Origin: CAZYBG01 sp964645155
GTDB lineage: Bacteria > Pseudomonadota > Alphaproteobacteria > Rhodobacterales > Rhodobacteraceae
Direction: 5' to 3'
Length of the DNA stretch: 8,588 nt
NCBI GenBank assembly: GCA_964645155.1
Contig: CAZYBG010000118.1
Location: 1 to 8,588 of the forward strand
Both the position numbers and the translations under genes were made by a program. A model generated the notes under the pieces. That model ran no database searches and was not told the origin of the DNA. It saw only the letters and a list, made by a program, of their open reading frames with translations. This document shows, one piece after another, positions 5,676 through 8,588 of the stretch. Positions within the stretch are counted from its first letter, which is position 1, and every line of letters starts with the position of its first letter.

Positions 5676-6137
5676 ATGGCGGCCCAGATCGACGAGATCG
5701 ACCGGAAAATCCTTTCCGAACTGCAGGAGGATGCGAGCCAGTCGCTCGACGAGATCGCCCGCAAGGTCGGCTCGTCGAAGACGCCGGTCTGGAACCGGAT
5801 CCGCAAGCTGCGCGAGGCGGGGGTCATCGGCCGGCAGACGGTGATCCTCGATGCCGAGGCGCTGGGGCTCGAGGCGTGCTTCTTCGTGCTGATCCGCACC
5901 AGCGAGCACGAGGCGGCGTGGCAGCGGAAGTTCCTGCAGGTGCTCAGGGCGCGGCCCGAGGTGCTGGAGGCGCACCGGCTGGCCGGCGACATCGACTACA
6001 TCCTGAAGGTGCGGGTGCAGAACGCCCGCGCCTACGACACGTTCTACCAGGCGCTGATCGCGGAGGTGCGGATCTACAACGTCACCGCGCTGCTGAGCAT
6101 GGAGGAGATCAAGGCGACGACGGCGCTGCCGGTGTGA
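5676..6137 (+). CDS. Lrp/AsnC-family transcriptional regulator
   Basis: This 153-residue protein has the two-part plan of the family. The N-terminal winged helix-turn-helix starts IDEIDRKILSELQED (5-19), with the recognition helix around SSKTPVWNRIRKL (33-45). The C-terminal RAM effector and oligomerisation domain runs from about residue 65 to 145, with GDIDYILKVRV (104-114) as its typical ligand-site signature. ATG at 5676 has GGGGGAG nine bases upstream. It is transcribed away from the cys operon across a shared region with a palindrome and a repeated half-site, so it probably controls that operon and perhaps itself. The effector may be a sulfur amino acid or an intermediate of the pathway, but nothing in the sequence identifies it. 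Family assignment is strong; the target is inferred. Confidence 0.93.
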   Translation: MAAQIDEIDRKILSELQEDASQSLDEIARKVGSSKTPVWNRIRKLREAGVIGRQTVILDAEALGLEACFFVLIRTSEHEAAWQRKFLQVLRARPEVLEAHRLAGDIDYILKVRVQNARAYDTFYQALIAEVRIYNVTALLSMEEIKATTALPV

Positions 6138-6145
6138 CGGGCGGC

Positions 6146-6162
6146 GCGGGGCGCTGCCCCGC
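6146..6162 (+). terminator. GC hairpin after the regulator gene
   Basis: GCGGGGC and GCCCCGC form a perfect 7-bp stem with a three-base loop, eight bases after the regulator's stop codon. It is followed by accccgggatacttgg rather than a T-run. Hairpins of this type followed by CCCGGGATA-T-T are, from memory, common at gene ends in Rhodobacteraceae. It lies between two converging genes and could act in both directions. Confidence 0.6.
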
Positions 6163-6191
6163 ACCCCGGGATACTTGGAAGACGGGGAAGC

Positions 6192-7376
6192 TCAGGAGGC
6201 CGCGACGAGGAGCCGCTCGAGGCCGTGGAAATGGTAGAGGTCGGCGTGGCGCGGCGCCTCGGCGAGGCGCAGCCGCGGCAGCCGCGCGAAGAGGGCGGGG
6301 AGCGCGATCTGGAGCTCCAGCCGCGCCAGCGGGGCGCCGACGCAGAAATGCAGGCCCGCGCCGAAGCTCGCGTTTGGCCGGGGCGGCCGGGCGGGGTCGA
6401 AGCGGGCGGGGTCGTCCCAGGCCGCGGGGTCGCGGTTCGCGCCGGCGAGCAGGAGGCCGACCTCGTCGCCGCGGGCGAAGGCGTGGCCGGCCACGGTGCA
6501 GTCCTCGTAGCAGTGCCGGGTGAAGAGGTGGAGCGGCGGATCCCAGCGCAGGATCTCCTCGACCGTCGCCTCGACGGCGCCGGGGGCGAGCGCGCCCGCG
6601 GCGCCGCTGTGGTCGAGGAGCGCCTTCACGCCGTTGCCGATGGTGTGCACCGTGGCCTCGTGGCCGGCGTTGAGCAGCAGGATGCAGGTGGCGATCAGCT
6701 CGTCGGTGGTCAGCCGCTCGCCCTCGGCCTCGGCGGCGATCAGATGGGTGATGAGGTCGTCGGCGGGGCGCCGGCGGCGGTCGGCGACGTGGTCGCGCAG
6801 GAACCCCGCGAAGGCCGCCGCGGCGGCGGCGGCGGCCTCCTCGGCCGCCCGGCCGCGCCGCGCCTGGTACATCGCCACCATGGCGTTCGACCAGGCGAGA
6901 AGGTCGGGCGCGCGGTCCTCGGGCACGCCGAGGAGGCGGGCGATGACGATCACCGGCAGCTGGGTGCAGTAGGCCGGGATCAGGTCGAAGGCGCCGGCGG
7001 GGAAGCGGTCGATCAGGCCGTGGCAGAGCGCGCGGGTCTCGGGTGCCAGCGCGGCGATGCGGCGCGAGGTGAAGGCGCGCAGCACCAGGCCGCGGAGCCG
7101 GGTGTGGCGCGGCGGCTCGAGCTCGAGCATCGAATGCGCCTCGATGGCGTGGAACGGCGCGAGATGCGGCGGCGCGGGGCGCCGCCTTTCGGGCGGCACC
7201 TCGCGGCCGAAGCGGCGGTCGCGCAAGAGCGCGTTCACCGCCGCCCAGCCGGCCGTCACCGGCAGGCCGTACTCCTCCCAGAGCGCGACCGGCCCGGCGG
7301 CGCGGACCCGGTCGTAGAACGGATAGGGGTCGGCGACGAAGGCCGGGTCGGTCGGCGACTGGGCCAGCCGCTCCAT
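6192..7376 (-). CDS. Cytochrome P450
   Basis: This 394-residue soluble, bacterial class I type P450 should hydroxylate or otherwise oxidise an organic substrate, using electrons from a separate ferredoxin. All core motifs are present: I-helix AGHEAT (237-242), ExxR at E274-R277, and the heme loop FGAGLHFCVG (338-347) with C345 as the iron ligand. SMLELEPPRHTRLR (82-95) is the usual C-helix region. The usual acidic I-helix residue is Glu here (AGHE). An Ala run covers residues 181-188. ATG at 7376 lies five bases after the TRAP permease stop and has no good ribosome binding site, so translation is probably coupled to the permease. The same frame stays open further upstream, but that would read through the permease gene. 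Substrate unknown. No ferredoxin gene lies next to it in the window; the nearest reductase is fpr. Confidence 0.94.
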   Translation of the reverse strand: MERLAQSPTDPAFVADPYPFYDRVRAAGPVALWEEYGLPVTAGWAAVNALLRDRRFGREVPPERRRPAPPHLAPFHAIEAHSMLELEPPRHTRLRGLVLRAFTSRRIAALAPETRALCHGLIDRFPAGAFDLIPAYCTQLPVIVIARLLGVPEDRAPDLLAWSNAMVAMYQARRGRAAEEAAAAAAAAFAGFLRDHVADRRRRPADDLITHLIAAEAEGERLTTDELIATCILLLNAGHEATVHTIGNGVKALLDHSGAAGALAPGAVEATVEEILRWDPPLHLFTRHCYEDCTVAGHAFARGDEVGLLLAGANRDPAAWDDPARFDPARPPRPNASFGAGLHFCVGAPLARLELQIALPALFARLPRLRLAEAPRHADLYHFHGLERLLVAAS

Positions 7377-7381
7377 CGCCG

Positions 7382-8588
7382 TCAGTCGGCGCCCCGCACC
7401 GGCACCACCGCGTCGGGCCGCGGGTGGAAGAACTTCTGCACGAAGAACAGCGCCGTTGCGAGCGCGACCCCCGCAAGGTCGGTGGCGAGCCCGCCCTCGA
7501 TCATCAGGAGCGCGGCGACGACGAGGCCGAGGCGCACGAACCAGGCGACGCGGCCGCCCATGAACCAGCCCTCGATGCCGCAGGACAGCAGGTAGACGCC
7601 GACCAGCGCGGTCACGCTGGCGCGCAGGATCACATACCAGGCGCCCTCCATCAGGAGCGCGTCGCTGTAGAAGAACATGAACGGCACGATGAAGGCCGAG
7701 AGGCCCATCCGGAACGAGGCCACCGAGGTCTGCATCGGGTCGGCCCCGGAAATGCCGGCGGCCGCGTAGCTTGCCAGCGCCACCGGCGGGGTGATCGCCG
7801 AGACGACGGCGAAGTAGAAGACGAAGAAATGCGCGGTGAGGACCGGGATGCCGAGCTGGATCAGGCCCGGCGCGACGACCGAGGCGGCGATCGCGTAGGC
7901 GGCGGTGGTGGGCATGCCCATGCCGAGCAGGACCGCGATGCACATCGCGAAGAACAGCGCCAGCAGCTCCGACGTGCCGGCGATGCCGAGCAGCAGGTTC
8001 GAGAACCGCGCGCCGACGCCGGTCAGCGAGATGACGCCCACGATGATGCCGGCGCAGGCGCAGACGGCGATGATCTGGATCGACATGATCCCCGCCAGCT
8101 CGAAGGCCTTGACGATCGACCTCGGGCCCATCCGGTACGGCGTGAGCCAGCTGACGACGGCCGCGGCCGCGGTCGCGTAGGTGCCCGCGCGGATCACCGA
8201 ATAGCCCATGAAGAGCGCGGCGATCAGGATCACGATCGGGATGAACAGGAACGCGCGCCGCGCCATGGTGCGGAACTTCGGCAGCTCGTCCTCGCGCATG
8301 CCGCGCATCCCGAGCTTGGCCGCCGCGAGGTCGACCATGAAGTAGACCGAGGTGAAGTAGAGCAGTGCCGGGATGATCGCCGCGAAGGCGATGTCGGTAT
8401 AGGGGATGCCCGTCACCTCGGCCATGATGAAGGCGCCGGCGCCCATGATCGGCGGCATGATCTGGCCGCCGGTCGAGGCCGCGGCCTCGACCGCGCCGGC
8501 GGTGACCTTGGGGTAGCCGAGCTTCTTCATCAGCGGGATGGTGAGCGAGCCGGTCGCCACCACGTTGCCGGCCGAGGTGCCGTTGATC
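7382..8588 (-). CDS. TRAP transporter 4TM/12TM fused permease (C-terminal part)
   Basis: The frame is open to the window edge, so the N-terminal part, including the small-subunit-like segments, lies outside. The visible 401 residues start INGTSAGNVVATGSLTIP and are not preceded by a start codon; the GTG at 8563 is internal. The DctM-like transport domain shows EAAASTGGQIMPPIMGAGAF (34-53 of the visible part), GMGMPTTAAYAIAASVVAPG (222-241) and AITPPVALASYAAAGISGA (264-282). Many hydrophobic membrane segments follow one another. The C terminus has two or three further membrane segments, as in the fused TRAP permeases. It would carry a carboxylate-like solute across the inner membrane with a sodium or proton gradient, together with a periplasmic binding protein that is probably encoded upstream. 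It is in one unit with the P450 gene. Substrate cannot be read from the sequence. Confidence 0.93.
   Translation of the reverse strand, partial: INGTSAGNVVATGSLTIPLMKKLGYPKVTAGAVEAAASTGGQIMPPIMGAGAFIMAEVTGIPYTDIAFAAIIPALLYFTSVYFMVDLAAAKLGMRGMREDELPKFRTMARRAFLFIPIVILIAALFMGYSVIRAGTYATAAAAVVSWLTPYRMGPRSIVKAFELAGIMSIQIIAVCACAGIIVGVISLTGVGARFSNLLLGIAGTSELLALFFAMCIAVLLGMGMPTTAAYAIAASVVAPGLIQLGIPVLTAHFFVFYFAVVSAITPPVALASYAAAGISGADPMQTSVASFRMGLSAFIVPFMFFYSDALLMEGAWYVILRASVTALVGVYLLSCGIEGWFMGGRVAWFVRLGLVVAALLMIEGGLATDLAGVALATALFFVQKFFHPRPDAVVPVRGAD

Noticed and set aside
6816..6842. GCC/GCG run that might be a repeat element
   Set aside because: It encodes the Ala run of the P450 (residues 181-188) and needs no other explanation.
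6109..7476. Long minus-strand frame overlapping the P450 gene
   Set aside because: The translation is almost entirely Arg, Pro, Ala and Gly. The other minus frame contains every P450 motif.
7377..7943. Upstream extension of the P450 frame
   Set aside because: It overlaps the TRAP permease in another frame and reads as Arg-rich nonsense. The P450 begins naturally at 7376 with MERLAQSPTDPAF.

Overview
The window is very GC-rich and densely coded. Its codon use, gene families and gene order suggest an alphaproteobacterium, most likely of the Rhodobacteraceae. The pointers are a DUF934/DUF2849-containing sulfite reduction cluster, an Fpr ending in AFVGDGI, a fused TRAP permease, and an Asp/Ala-rich repeat protein with a small folded C-terminal tail. 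The family-level assignment is an inference from recognised protein families, not from a search.

Layout. (1) Positions 1-529, plus strand: the 3' end of a low-complexity Ala/Asp/Glu-rich protein whose start lies outside the window. (2) Positions 564-5540, minus strand: six tightly packed genes, in transcription order cysG/cobA-type SUMT, DUF2849, cysI-type nitrite/sulfite reductase, cysH (Fe-S type APS/PAPS reductase), DUF934 and fpr. Three junctions overlap (two by ATGA, one by 11 bp). Two short gaps remain, of 92 bp before cysI and 47 bp before fpr. (3) Positions 5541-5675: a divergent control region with a perfect 7-bp-arm inverted repeat and a second copy of its half-site. (4) Positions 5676-6137, plus strand: an Lrp/AsnC-family regulator, followed by a GC hairpin. 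(5) Positions 6192 to the window end, minus strand: a cytochrome P450 five bases downstream of a truncated TRAP transporter 4TM/12TM fused permease.

How the genes fit together. The cys cluster describes the reductive half of assimilatory sulfate reduction. CysH reduces activated sulfate to sulfite. CysI, a siroheme/[4Fe-4S] enzyme, reduces sulfite to sulfide. The SUMT makes the siroheme precursor. Fpr can pass NADPH electrons to ferredoxin, which explains why no cysJ flavoprotein is present. DUF934 and DUF2849 are conserved partners of unknown function. The divergently encoded Lrp-type protein is the natural candidate to bind the palindrome between it and the operon. The TRAP-P450 pair appears to be a separate unit with an unknown substrate.

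Most of this is a recognisable accessory metabolic cluster. I did not find clear evidence of a wholly new system. The most interesting open points are the Lrp operator, the two DUF proteins inside the sulfite reduction operon, the single-domain SUMT with an altered motif, and the TRAP-P450 coupling. No tRNA, rRNA, CRISPR array, insertion sequence or transposase was seen.
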